NCBI GenBank assembly: GCA_016699755.1
Contig: CP065009.1
Coordinates: 496,001 to 560,000, forward strand
Source of the DNA: Candidatus Peregrinibacteria bacterium
Lineage (GTDB): Bacteria; Patescibacteriota; Gracilibacteria; CAIRYL01; GCA-016699755
Reading direction: 5' to 3'
Length of the DNA stretch: 64,000 nucleotides
In this document: one piece after another, positions 8,746 through 17,868 of the stretch
Layout of the letters: the number at the start of each line of letters is the position of its first letter
Numbering within the stretch: the first letter of the stretch is position 1
The notes under the pieces: generated by a model
The model's database searches: none
The model's input: the letters and a program-made list of their open reading frames with translations, nothing else
What the model was told of the DNA's origin: nothing
Translations under genes and position numbers: made by a program

Positions 8746-9360
8746 CTAAACCCTTGTAAAGAGCTCTTCTTCTAAAAAGCGCACTTTTGGTCGTGTTGGG
8801 TCTTCCGCTCGGTATCCAATAGGAAGCATAACCACACTTTTGAGCGGTGATGAAATTCCGAGAATTTTATCCACTTCCGCCGAAACAAATCCCTCCATAG
8901 GACAAGAATCAATCTGAAGCTCAGCGCATTCTGCCATGGCAAAACCAAGTGCAATATATGTTTGTCGATCTGCCCATGAGCGAATATCTTCTTCGGTTTT
9001 TCCCGTAAAAAATCCACGCATCATTGCTTCGTAATCTTTCATTTTTTCGCGGATTTCTGGCTTTCCACCACTCATAATTTCAAAAAATGCATCAATCCGA
9101 TTGGGGGCAATATCCGTTCTTCCAGAAAAAACAAGTATATGCGAACACTCTGTTACTTGCGGTTGATTCCAAGCATGCGGAAGAATTTTTGCTTTTGTAT
9201 CGTCATCTTTCACAACATGAACGTGGTAGGGCTGAAGTCCAAATGAACTTGGCGAGAGATGAATAGAGTGGAGTATTTTTTGGAGATTTTCTTCAGAGAC
9301 TTTTTCTGATGAAAAATGCTTTGTAGCATTTCGCCATTCGAGATTTTGAAAAAAACTCAT
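8746..9360 (-). CDS. Nitroreductase-family NAD(P)H oxidoreductase
   Basis: FMN-dependent reductase of the NfsB/Frm2 superfamily, likely acting on nitro or quinone compounds in the cytoplasm. Family features are WRNATKHF near the N-terminus, the FMN-contacting LSPSSFGLQPYHVHVV, a central YIALGFAMAECAELQID, and the C-terminal VVMLPIGYRAEDPTRPKVRF. Start 9360 (MSFFQNLEWRN) is preferred over 9393 because its ATG overlaps the TGA of the upstream NUDIX gene (ATGA), giving 204 residues. The two genes form a coupled pair. The true substrate is unknown. Confidence 0.9.
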   Translation of the reverse strand: MSFFQNLEWRNATKHFSSEKVSEENLQKILHSIHLSPSSFGLQPYHVHVVKDDDTKAKILPHAWNQPQVTECSHILVFSGRTDIAPNRIDAFFEIMSGGKPEIREKMKDYEAMMRGFFTGKTEEDIRSWADRQTYIALGFAMAECAELQIDSCPMEGFVSAEVDKILGISSPLKSVVMLPIGYRAEDPTRPKVRFLEEELFTRV

Positions 9361-9803
9361 GCGGTTTTGGGAAAAGAAAAGGAAATGGGACACGCAGATA
9401 TAAACTCTGCGTTTTTTCTCTGAGATGCACTAGGGAACATGTCTTTCAAGAAAGGGGGTTTTACCAAAAAGTTTTCAGAAAAGGGAATCCAGCGGATTTC
9501 TGCAAGTTCCACATCGGCAAGTTCTCCTTTGTGGTTGTCGTTAAAATCTTGTGGATTTTCGATTCGAAAAAAGAATTCAAGGGAAAGATCTCCTCCAGGG
9601 TAACGGAATTCATGAACATAGAGGAGTGGACCAATTTCTGCTTGAGTTCCAAGTTCTTCATAAATTTCTCGTACGAGTCCGGTACGAACATCTTCGTTGC
9701 TGTTTATTTTTCCTCCGGGAAGAGCGAAGAAATCGCGGTTTTTATGTCGTACCAAGAGAACGCTGTCGTCGTTAGTAATGATCGCGCGTGCGGCAAGTTT
9801 CAT
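9357..9803 (-). CDS. NUDIX hydrolase
   Basis: Cleaves nucleoside diphosphates linked to another group, releasing monophosphate. The NUDIX box is complete: G at the start of GKINSNED, then LVREIYEELG, matching Gx5Ex7REUxEExGU at about residues 31-53. Flanking strands (AARAIITNDDSVLLVRH; AEIGPLLYVHEF) fit the small alpha/beta sandwich, total 148 residues. It is coupled to the nitroreductase by a 4-base overlap, which suggests shared redox or nucleotide-sanitising roles, though specificity cannot be read from the sequence. Confidence 0.92.
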   Translation of the reverse strand: MKLAARAIITNDDSVLLVRHKNRDFFALPGGKINSNEDVRTGLVREIYEELGTQAEIGPLLYVHEFRYPGGDLSLEFFFRIENPQDFNDNHKGELADVELAEIRWIPFSENFLVKPPFLKDMFPSASQRKNAEFISACPISFSFPKTA

Positions 9804-10047
9804 GAAAATAATGGGTTATGTAATTCTTTTGAAGTATATCACATTCCATTGAATATCATTCAAAATAAAAAATTTCAAAAATACATGTACAGATATCTCA
9901 AAAAGAAAAAGGAATTCGTCTTTGCAAAGAGGGAACAATACAACTGACAAAAGCAGTTTGGGAAAGTACCTAGCTCAGAAAGAAGCTCGATTATTACGTC
10001 CCAAAAAAGTGGGTTCACTATGCTAAGCCATCCGCCTCTCCAAAAAA
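9804..10047. other. Intergenic space upstream of the unknown operon
   Basis: The gap between the divergent NUDIX gene and the large unknown gene is 386 bp in all. This part holds no convincing coding frame or RNA gene. A small CCCA/TGGG hairpin at about 10000-10014 lacks a T tract. The remainder of the gap carries the promoter at 10048-10076 and a 5' leader of about 107 bases. Confidence 0.5.
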
Positions 10048-10076
10048 TTGCAAAATGATGAGCTCTTTGGTAAAAT
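10048..10076 (+). promoter_or_regulatory. Predicted sigma-70 promoter of the six-gene unknown operon
   Basis: TTGCAA at 10048-10053, a 17-bp spacer, then TAAAAT at 10071-10076. Transcription would start near 10083, leaving a leader of about 107 bases before the Shine-Dalgarno site of the first gene. Confidence 0.55.
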
Positions 10077-10189
10077 AACAAGAAAAATTTCTTTCAAAAA
10101 CCAAAACAAGAGTTTCTATGGAAAAACATTTTTTTTGCTTTCGGCAAACACTTGTAATAAGGTTTTTTGAGGAGAGGAGGGTGGTGTAT

Positions 10190-13100
10190 ATGACTGAAAT
10201 AGTATCAAGATCTGAACAAACGGCAGTGCGATCGCAAACTACGATAGAAAAACTTAAACAAGATATTACAGAATATGAATTGTTCAAGACTATTGTGAAC
10301 AGAACTCAAAAGTTACCAGGGTTTGACGCACAGAGAGATGGGCAATATGTTTCTCTTTTTGTGAGTCTCATCGCACAAAAAAACAAAAGTTTTCAAAATT
10401 CTGCTGGATTAAATCAATTTACGAAGAGTCATCCTCCGAAATCTCTAACGAACATGCCAGTCGGTTATAATGCTACAATCGCAAGGACTGATCTCAACTA
10501 TAGTCCTATCCGTGCACACACTTATATCAGTGGAGATAAAGATAACGTAGATTTACATCTCTTTGCTGATGATGATCTTCAAATTGCTCTTGCAAAAGAG
10601 TGGAATCTATTTCAGCAAGCAAGAAATCAGGTTCGTACTGCACTTGGAGGAGTGGGGAATTCGCTTTCTCCGTATCTCGTGGCACATGTTTACCTTGAAG
10701 GAAACCTCCAGAGAAATATTAAAGAACTCATTACAAACTTTCCATCTTCTCCTTCAGCACAATCGAACATATTACAAACATTGAGTATACAACCTTTTGC
10801 AAAAGAAGCGGTAGAAATGTCGCAAAAATATATGGCACTGGAAGAAGGAAATATATTACAGATGGAAACAGAGGTAACTGGTCTTGATATGCCTTTGTTT
10901 TTAAGTCGTTATCAACAAGTAAAGCAAAAGAATCCTCAGTTGAGTGTGGAGAATATTTCTACACAATCTCAAAGTATTCAACTGTTGGAAGCAGTACGAG
11001 ATGTAGACGGAAATTCAAATACTTTTCGGAACAGTATTAACACCTTCATAGAAGGGATACAGAATGGAGATTCAGCAGTTTTGGCGAAATTTCTCATCCT
11101 TCAAAATGCTATGGCACGATATGATGAGAATCAAGGAATAAATGCCAATGCAAAAGAAAAAACAGATAAAGAACTTCTTGGAGAGGGAAAAAATCTTGCG
11201 AATTTTGCAGGGAATTCCCTCGAAAAAATGTTTGATCTTATTCAAAACGGAGACAATATGGCAAAAGCTTCTGCCATTGGAATTCTTTCGGTTTTAGTTC
11301 TTGGAGTTTTTGGAAAAGGACCATTAGGACAAAACGCAATGATAAAAAATGCGCTTGTTGGTCTTGGACTTGCTGCTGCGATAGAAAAAGTGGGAACAGA
11401 AATGAACGGAGGACTCAGTCCCTTTCAGGGGTTGTATGATATGTTCGAAAAAAATCCCACTGGTTTTCGCCAGCAATTTCTCAAGCGGAATGGTATTGAA
11501 AACAGAAATAATGAAATTCTTATTAGTAAACTCGAAGATGTTCCTATGAAACAACTTCTCGATTATCGAAAAAATATTAATGAACAAGTAGCGACAGGGA
11601 AGAAAAATATCTCTTACTACGATGCAAAGTCAGATTTTCCACCAGAAGCAATTCGAAAGGCAATTCGAGAAGCATCACGAGAAAATGGTATGCCATACGA
11701 AAAAGAACTCTTGGGGAAAATGATATATGAAATTTCGGGAAAACTTATGCTCGATATTGGTCAAAATCAATCAGAAACAACAGCATCAAAAACGCAAGGA
11801 ACGCTGATACATGAAGGAGAGCAATATTCCAGAGAACACTATGAGCAAAATACAATGGGAAATGTTCTCGATATTTATGAGGGAACACAAATGATAAAAG
11901 AAAATCTCAGTATGTCTCAAAAAGTACGAGAAATGTTTGGAGACAGCGCCGAATGGGTTTGGAATAAAGTTCAACACTTTGATGGCGCAATGCGAGACGA
12001 AGCCATTGCTTTTTTGAAGAGAATACAAGAAACAAAAGGAGAAAATTTGTGGAAAGGCGTAAAACTTCTGTTCGCCAGAGGATGGAACCTCACAAAACAA
12101 GGAGCAAACAAAGGAGCAAACTTTGTGTTTACAACAAAAATCCCTGGAACAGATTTTTCTCTTCAAAATACCATTTGGGATAGACAGGGAACAGATTTAG
12201 ATGCCTGGGGAGTTCTGAGTATTACCGGAAATGCCCTAAAAATTCCGCTTCAAGTGATGCAAGTAACCGCAGAAGGAGCAATTGCTATTGGAGAATTTCT
12301 TGCAAAACACGGAAACGACGAAACCGTAATAAAACTTTTCTCTGAAGGATGGGCAAATACAAAATGGTTTTTTGACTATATTATGGGAACAGGAGTGTAT
12401 GAAAATCCTATTGATATATCAGCATCTGGAGCAGCTCCCGATGATTTTTATTTGAATGAAGTTTTTGGACAGTACGGAGATGAGGTTTTTCAAGCGAAGC
12501 AAAATCCGACGATGTATCATTACAATCAATCTGAAAATGCATATTATGGTGTCGGAATGACGGATATGGTTTTGAGTTCTGATGAACAGAATAATCCAGA
12601 ATTGAAAGGAGAGGATGCAAGAATATTGTATTGGAGGGAAAAAGCATTGAAAGCTGTAGTAGAGAAAGGGAATTTACTTTCTTCACCTCCTCCTTCACCA
12701 CCTTTTGTTTCAGGGTGGCAAGAAAATCTCTCTCAATACATTATTGGCACAACCATTGTTACAGAAGGTAGTAAAAAGAAAATGATGGTGGCGCTTCGGG
12801 TGCCGACACAACCTGAAAAAGAAAGTGCAGGAAGGCGAAAAACTGCAGAGTATGTTTTGAGTCAAAGACTTTCTGAATATATGAAAACCACATTTGTTGA
12901 TAAGAGAGATGGAAGAATAATCACTCCTTCTTCTTCTTCTCCAAATTCGATGAGCATGGAAGCTTTTTTGGTAAATCATACTATTGGTCCAGATTCACAA
13001 CTTATGGATCTTCTTTGGGATGAAAGAAGTGCTCTGTTTTCATCTGACTTTATGTTGTGGGATGAAGACGTGCCAACTCCAATGCCATACACAATGAATG

Positions 13101-13270
13101 GAGTGGAGTTTTTTCAAAGAATGTATGCCGTTCAATCTCGAAACGTCACGACAGATGTTGCTAAAATAACGAATAAAGATATTGCTTCTCTTTCACCTAG
13201 TGCTGAGAATGTTACACATATGAAGCAGAATTTTGGAATAGTATATAATAGACTTCTTGAATCTCTTTAA
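10190..13270 (+). CDS. Large protein of unknown function, first gene of the unknown operon
   Basis: A 1026-residue protein I do not recognise. ATG at 10190 (MTEIVSRSEQ) is chosen because a strong AGGAGGG lies 8 bases upstream; an ATG at 10118 has none. It has no clear signal peptide. The N-terminal third is helical and Q/N-rich. Around residues 360-400 two adjacent hydrophobic stretches (SAIGILSVLVLGVFG and NALVGLGLAAAIEKVG) may form a membrane hairpin. Later segments have aromatic amphipathic helices (residues about 630-730). The C-terminal part has a short proline/serine linker near 825. It leads six co-directional genes with gaps of 4-115 bp. Confidence 0.8.
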   Translation: MTEIVSRSEQTAVRSQTTIEKLKQDITEYELFKTIVNRTQKLPGFDAQRDGQYVSLFVSLIAQKNKSFQNSAGLNQFTKSHPPKSLTNMPVGYNATIARTDLNYSPIRAHTYISGDKDNVDLHLFADDDLQIALAKEWNLFQQARNQVRTALGGVGNSLSPYLVAHVYLEGNLQRNIKELITNFPSSPSAQSNILQTLSIQPFAKEAVEMSQKYMALEEGNILQMETEVTGLDMPLFLSRYQQVKQKNPQLSVENISTQSQSIQLLEAVRDVDGNSNTFRNSINTFIEGIQNGDSAVLAKFLILQNAMARYDENQGINANAKEKTDKELLGEGKNLANFAGNSLEKMFDLIQNGDNMAKASAIGILSVLVLGVFGKGPLGQNAMIKNALVGLGLAAAIEKVGTEMNGGLSPFQGLYDMFEKNPTGFRQQFLKRNGIENRNNEILISKLEDVPMKQLLDYRKNINEQVATGKKNISYYDAKSDFPPEAIRKAIREASRENGMPYEKELLGKMIYEISGKLMLDIGQNQSETTASKTQGTLIHEGEQYSREHYEQNTMGNVLDIYEGTQMIKENLSMSQKVREMFGDSAEWVWNKVQHFDGAMRDEAIAFLKRIQETKGENLWKGVKLLFARGWNLTKQGANKGANFVFTTKIPGTDFSLQNTIWDRQGTDLDAWGVLSITGNALKIPLQVMQVTAEGAIAIGEFLAKHGNDETVIKLFSEGWANTKWFFDYIMGTGVYENPIDISASGAAPDDFYLNEVFGQYGDEVFQAKQNPTMYHYNQSENAYYGVGMTDMVLSSDEQNNPELKGEDARILYWREKALKAVVEKGNLLSSPPPSPPFVSGWQENLSQYIIGTTIVTEGSKKKMMVALRVPTQPEKESAGRRKTAEYVLSQRLSEYMKTTFVDKRDGRIITPSSSSPNSMSMEAFLVNHTIGPDSQLMDLLWDERSALFSSDFMLWDEDVPTPMPYTMNGVEFFQRMYAVQSRNVTTDVAKITNKDIASLSPSAENVTHMKQNFGIVYNRLLESL

Positions 13271-13284
13271 ATATCTAAAAAAAT

Positions 13285-13989
13285 ATGAAAAATATTCCTG
13301 ATAGCAAAAATAAAAAAGGGTTCACAGATACACTGTTAGAGCCCATGGATAATGGTGTTGAGATGCTCCACAAAAGATTTCCTTGGATGCAAGCTCTTAG
13401 TGAAACCATGGGGAAAAACTTTTTGGAAACAAGAGAAGAAATAAATAATGCAACAGAAGGATTACTAGAAGTACCCTCCGATTTTTTACAAGCGCTAAAA
13501 GAAAAAGTAGAAGAGAAAATACGCCTTCTCCCCGAACAAATGAGGGACTTAGTTCGAAATGCTATTTATATTACCCCAACCACCATACTCTTGGGGTGTG
13601 GCGAAAGTGGAAGTTTAAGTGATGATATGATGGGTTATGAAGGCACTTCTGGAGCTTTTACGAAAAACAGTTCACCAGGAATCATTGACGGAGTACGGAA
13701 TGTTGCAGAAAAAGGTTTCGATGAAATTGGTACTGCAATTATTCTTATGGTAGTTGGATGGGTGTATAAGGGGATGATTGAGTGTAACAGAGATAAGGAA
13801 GGAGAAGGGTGGAGGTGGAATGATGATCTTGAAGGGGCATTGAAATTTTTGGGAGGAGGCGAAGCTGCTCGATTTGCACTTGAGTGGTTTACGAATATCG
13901 ATCGTCCTGGCTCTGGGACAACAGCGATAATGGCTATTTCTGTTGGAGCACTTTTCACCTTTTTGAATGCTCGTAAAAATGGATGGTAG
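13285..13989 (+). CDS. Membrane protein of unknown function, second gene of the unknown operon
   Basis: A 234-residue protein without recognised domains. The N-terminal half is charged and helical (residues 10-90). Three hydrophobic segments follow: about 92-107 (AIYITPTTILLGCG), 148-165 (GTAIILMVVGWVYKGMIE) and 210-229 (TTAIMAISVGALFTFLNAR). This suggests a small integral membrane protein. It starts 14 bp after the first gene and has no Shine-Dalgarno site, so it is probably translated from the same transcript. A role as membrane component of a complex with its neighbours is only an inference. Confidence 0.75.
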   Translation: MKNIPDSKNKKGFTDTLLEPMDNGVEMLHKRFPWMQALSETMGKNFLETREEINNATEGLLEVPSDFLQALKEKVEEKIRLLPEQMRDLVRNAIYITPTTILLGCGESGSLSDDMMGYEGTSGAFTKNSSPGIIDGVRNVAEKGFDEIGTAIILMVVGWVYKGMIECNRDKEGEGWRWNDDLEGALKFLGGGEAARFALEWFTNIDRPGSGTTAIMAISVGALFTFLNARKNGW

Positions 13990-14013
13990 ATTCTTTACTT
14001 TTTTAAATATTAA

Positions 14014-14733
14014 ATGGAGATATTACCAGAGCCTTTCGGCAGTAAAGTAAATGAAAAGTTAAAAAGCATGGAAAGCGATCCTGATTTTACGAGATGCCTT
14101 CAGGATCTTGCTATTGTCTTGGGTCATAAAGACTTTGCAAATGTGAGACGTCACCTCTGTTCGGGAATGAGCGGAAAACGAACGCCTGCGTTTAATATTA
14201 CCAAGGCTATTTCCGAAGGAAATTGGAGAAATATTTCTGAAGCAATTATTGCCATGTGTATAAATTGGAGAAGAGTGGATCCAAATGAACCTATAGAAAA
14301 TATGGTTGACACAATACTGGCAAATGCAGTACTTATTTGTGAAGGTGGTTATCAATACGATGCTGTAGAGAATGGTCTCGTTACGAAAAAAGATGTTGGT
14401 GGCAATTGCGCCGATGAAACGGTAAGACTCGGTTATTTAAATGAAGTTATCGGAAAAAATGGCAGAAGAATTGTTGTAAAAGGAGAAAGCCAGGGTGCTG
14501 AAGAAGAAGCAGGAAAATCAATATTTGAGAAAATAAAGGAATGGACACGAGAGTCTCTGAAAAGTGGGTTTTTGAGAGACACAATTGTGGCAGATTTATT
14601 GCAAGGCGATGGACTCGATTTTTTTGGATTATTTTCGAAAGAGAACAGAGAGAGAAGAAAAATAGCAAGAATACAAAAAAAAATGAGAAAAAAATACGAG
14701 CGTTCTAGTTTCATAAGACCACGGCGAAGGTAA
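14014..14733 (+). CDS. Soluble protein of unknown function, third gene of the unknown operon
   Basis: A 239-residue protein with no recognised family. It is mostly helical, with several cysteines spread through it (TRCLQDLA, HLCSGMSG, AMCINWRR, LICEGGYQ, GGNCADE) but no regular zinc motif. The C-terminus is very basic (KENRERRKIARIQKKMRKKY, then RRR), which would suit contact with nucleic acid or with acidic membrane lipids. It follows the second gene by 24 bp. No function is proposed. Confidence 0.72.
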   Translation: MEILPEPFGSKVNEKLKSMESDPDFTRCLQDLAIVLGHKDFANVRRHLCSGMSGKRTPAFNITKAISEGNWRNISEAIIAMCINWRRVDPNEPIENMVDTILANAVLICEGGYQYDAVENGLVTKKDVGGNCADETVRLGYLNEVIGKNGRRIVVKGESQGAEEEAGKSIFEKIKEWTRESLKSGFLRDTIVADLLQGDGLDFFGLFSKENRERRKIARIQKKMRKKYERSSFIRPRRR

Positions 14734-14761
14734 AATATTTTCCCTTTTTATTGCTAAAAAA

Positions 14762-15694
14762 ATGCAACCACAAAATAAAGAACATCTTTTTTTAGAAAAT
14801 CGACGAATTTGGAACAGTGCTCCGTCGGGGGCACCGTCTGGTGCTTCTTCTGGCAGTGATGAAAATTCTCGTGAGGATATGCCCCCTCTTCCCGCTTCAA
14901 ACGAAGATAAGCACAAATCGCCGGGATATTTGGGACGACAGTTTCGAAATATCCCCGAAACAATTCAGCAAACCGCAGAAGGAGCACTCTATGCGGGATA
15001 TGGAATTGCTCAACCTTTTTTAGGAATGGCGGGGTATTCGGTCAACAATGTAAAACAGGCATGGGAAGATGTAAAACTGGTGGGAGGAACGAGTTGGGAA
15101 TGGGCAAAATATGTGGGACGAGAAACACGAGAACTCACTTTTGGAACTGTTGGGCGAGTGGTGGGAGAAACACGAGATCGTCTTCAAACACTCTTTACAG
15201 AGAAAACAGGGATTCTTTCGTTTCTTCCCAAAAAAGCATGGCAAGCAGCACTTGTGGCGGCTTCACCTGTTATTGGTTTAGCGAAACAAGCAAAAAATTA
15301 TATGACAGGTGATAAGAAGGCGGCAAATGATGATTTTTATCATCAGAATATTGCAGAGCGTTTTTATACCTCTTTTTCCTTGGGGGTAAGTAATATTTAT
15401 AACGGAACACGAGATTCCTTGAATCAACTCTTTGTGAAAGGACCATATAGGGATCTTCTCTTGCCAACAATAAGTGGTGCTCAAAATGTTGGAATTGGAG
15501 TGGCAAAAGTAGGGGGGGTTATTGCTGGTGATGTGAGAGGAGCAATTCCTTTTGTGGGAGAAGACTACGGACCCTATAACTTCAACATCTCTCCAAAAAG
15601 AGATCTTCCGGCAGGAGCGTTTGACTCACCACCTCTTAATGATCCAATTTTTGATTCTTCTCCTGATGCAGATTATATGCCACGTGCTGCCTAG
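14762..15694 (+). CDS. Protein of unknown function with amphipathic helices, fourth gene of the unknown operon
   Basis: A 310-residue protein. Residues 20-60 form a disordered Pro/Ser/Gly/Asp-rich segment. The middle (about 65-265) is a series of Gly/Ala-rich amphipathic helices with regular aromatics (EGALYAGYGIAQPFLGMAGY, QAWEDVKLVGGTSWEWAKYV), similar in style to part of the first gene of the operon. The C-terminal tail is proline- and acid-rich and looks disordered. There is no signal peptide. It may be a peripheral or pore-like membrane component, but this is speculative. Confidence 0.72.
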   Translation: MQPQNKEHLFLENRRIWNSAPSGAPSGASSGSDENSREDMPPLPASNEDKHKSPGYLGRQFRNIPETIQQTAEGALYAGYGIAQPFLGMAGYSVNNVKQAWEDVKLVGGTSWEWAKYVGRETRELTFGTVGRVVGETRDRLQTLFTEKTGILSFLPKKAWQAALVAASPVIGLAKQAKNYMTGDKKAANDDFYHQNIAERFYTSFSLGVSNIYNGTRDSLNQLFVKGPYRDLLLPTISGAQNVGIGVAKVGGVIAGDVRGAIPFVGEDYGPYNFNISPKRDLPAGAFDSPPLNDPIFDSSPDADYMPRAA

Positions 15695-15809
15695 CATATC
15701 ATTCAAAAATCTGTTATAATACCCTGAAACAAAAAACACAATGCTACAAAAATATTGTTTTTCTTTTCCGGTTTTTCCGCTCAGTCATTCTTTGTGGCGA
15801 GAAAAAAGA

Positions 15810-17435
15810 ATGGTGTTTGCGAATGAAAAAGGAGAATCACAAAACTCTGAGAATTCTTCTACAGAAAATCCAAATAATGCTGATAGCAATTCCGGGCAAG
15901 CTAATTCTGATTCTTCATCTCCAGAAAACAATAATGGAGAAGATAGTTCTTCTGAAACTCAAGAAAACTCTCCTGAAACACAAGAGTATGATCAAAGAGC
16001 GCCACTTCCCACGCCTCGTGGTGTTGCTGAACGTTTTTTAGAACAGGCAACAGAAATTCATTCTGGCTTTCATCCACTTGGAAAATTAGGAAATGCTCTT
16101 ACTGGTCGTGTCTGGAAAGCTTCTTCCAAAGCACGAGAAACAGAAATTGCCCTTCTCAATGCTACTGGAGACAGAACCGGACTTGTTGAAAGTGCACTTG
16201 CCACTTTCGAGAGAAATATTGGTTATTTTGGAGGAACAGCAGAAAAACAGATTCGTCAAATTGATACGGCAATACGAATTTTACAGGACTCATTGGGTTC
16301 GTTAGACAGAAAAATAAACAGTGTTGATCAAAAAATAGCGAAAATACGAGCGCATCGATTTAATATATCGAAATGGCGAGTCGATAAAAGAGCATACAGA
16401 ACAGTAAAAACCGGCATTGAAACCGTGACCAGTGCTGGGAGATATGCTTTTGGAAATATAGAAGATCATGATTTTGAGGGGAAGGCAAATCGAGATGCTA
16501 AAACAACCTTAGAATCATTGCTCACAAAATATCGGCAAAAAAAATCTGAAATAGATACCCAAAGAAGCGAAAGCGCACAAAGAGATCAAGAAAAAGTACA
16601 AGATCTTTCTGAACTTTTTGGGAAAAATCCTGAAGAGGTAAAAATGATGTTAGGCTCTTTTTTCCAGTATAGAGATGGTACACCACGAGAACAATCAAAT
16701 GAAATGTTAGGAACAATTCTTGTTTCGCCCGCATTTCCGTCTCAATTCAGAAACGCACGTGATTTCCTTTCTTCATTTGTAAATATTTTTTCTTCTGAAG
16801 AAAAAATATATATTTCAGGACTTTTCTCGAAGCAATCTCCAGAAAAAGCTATAGAATCCATTCTCAGTAAGAGTGATATTACTCAAAAACTTGATTCTGG
16901 ACAAAAAAATATGCTTCAGCTTTTCCTTCTTATCGAAAAATGTTCAAAAGGAAATAAAGTGTATAAAGACTGGATTTTTGAGCTTATGAATGGCATGGGA
17001 AGTGCTCTTCGCTCTGAAGCGATTGAACAAGCGAGAAAAGAGAAAAATGCTTTTTTGAAAGAAAAAGAAACGGAACAAAAAGCATTGCAGAAAAAAATTA
17101 ATGATTATTTTCAAAAAGGAAATTTTGGGGAACCAATTCAAGAGGGGAATCTTTGTGATATTTCTCTTCGTAGCGTTGGTGATCTCAAAAGTTGTTCAAT
17201 AGAGAAGCTTGAAACATATCCTGATCATTCGGCGAAAATGATTTCTCTTGTGAAGAAAAAAGAATCAGAGAATCTTGTACGAGTTGTTCTTGATCTTGAA
17301 AAATCGGAAATAGTTCTTTCTTATTGGACAGATGATCAGGGGAAACATCGAGTTCCAGAAGGAACTGAAGGAGCAGAAAAAAGAATGACGAAAAGACCTC
17401 TGACTGATTTTCAGTCCATTTCTCACATTTGGTAA
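15810..17435 (+). CDS. Coiled-coil protein with low-complexity N-terminus, fifth gene of the unknown operon
   Basis: About 541 residues from ATG at 15810 (MVFANEKGES); an earlier in-frame ATG at 15741 would add 23 residues. Residues about 5-55 are a Ser/Asn/Glu/Gln-rich linker without order. Helical coiled-coil segments follow: one near 145-185 (IRQIDTAIRILQDSLGSLDR) and another near 405-445 (ARKEKNAFLKEKETEQKALQ). A mixed alpha/beta segment ends the protein (VRVVLDLEKSEIVLSYW). It has no recognised domain. The gap from the fourth gene is 115 bp by this start. Confidence 0.72.
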   Translation: MVFANEKGESQNSENSSTENPNNADSNSGQANSDSSSPENNNGEDSSSETQENSPETQEYDQRAPLPTPRGVAERFLEQATEIHSGFHPLGKLGNALTGRVWKASSKARETEIALLNATGDRTGLVESALATFERNIGYFGGTAEKQIRQIDTAIRILQDSLGSLDRKINSVDQKIAKIRAHRFNISKWRVDKRAYRTVKTGIETVTSAGRYAFGNIEDHDFEGKANRDAKTTLESLLTKYRQKKSEIDTQRSESAQRDQEKVQDLSELFGKNPEEVKMMLGSFFQYRDGTPREQSNEMLGTILVSPAFPSQFRNARDFLSSFVNIFSSEEKIYISGLFSKQSPEKAIESILSKSDITQKLDSGQKNMLQLFLLIEKCSKGNKVYKDWIFELMNGMGSALRSEAIEQARKEKNAFLKEKETEQKALQKKINDYFQKGNFGEPIQEGNLCDISLRSVGDLKSCSIEKLETYPDHSAKMISLVKKKESENLVRVVLDLEKSEIVLSYWTDDQGKHRVPEGTEGAEKRMTKRPLTDFQSISHIW

Positions 17436-17439
17436 TAGT

Positions 17440-17868
17440 ATGAGCGAACTTGAAGAACTTATCGGTATTCTCTCTGAAATAGAGTGGATTGATGAAAATA
17501 AAAGGAAAGAAATCATTTCTATTCTTCAGGGAGGTCATCCATTTGAGGATGATTTTTTAGAGGAACTTGATGATATTCTGGCAAAAGAAGAAGAAGTTCA
17601 AGAAGAGACTCTTCGAGTACTTCAGCAGGAAAAGAAGGAAAAGGGTACAGAAATTTTTGAGGCGAAAAGAGAAGGGAAACAACAGTATTTTCAAGTGGTT
17701 CAACAAATGGAAAAGCAATGTCAGACTGCTTTTGATGAGTATAAAGAAGAAGAAAAAAAGGAATCTGCCGTTGTAGATGCAGAAATTGAAGCAGAAGAAA
17801 AAGAACAGGATAGTTTAGAGGCAGATGCTATCCGTGCGAACCTTCTCTCTCAACAGAAGAAGAACTAG
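17440..17868 (+). CDS. Small acidic coiled-coil protein, last gene of the unknown operon
   Basis: A 142-residue protein dominated by Glu, Gln and Lys and predicted to be one long helix after about residue 40. The N-terminus (ELEELIGILSEIEWIDENKR) resembles a short helical bundle. It starts 4 bp after the fifth gene, so the two are probably translationally coupled and may interact through their coiled coils. Its last bases overlap the end of the convergent MgtC-like gene by 4 bp. Confidence 0.72.
   Translation: MSELEELIGILSEIEWIDENKRKEIISILQGGHPFEDDFLEELDDILAKEEEVQEETLRVLQQEKKEKGTEIFEAKREGKQQYFQVVQQMEKQCQTAFDEYKEEEKKESAVVDAEIEAEEKEQDSLEADAIRANLLSQQKKN

Noticed and set aside
9531..9947. Plus-strand open frame over the NUDIX gene
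   Set aside because: It is antisense to a gene with a full NUDIX box and continues only into non-coding sequence.
10190..17868. Phage tail or secretion-system reading of the unknown cluster
   Set aside because: A giant gene beside small genes suggested a tape-measure protein, but no baseplate, sheath, capsid or ATPase motifs were found.
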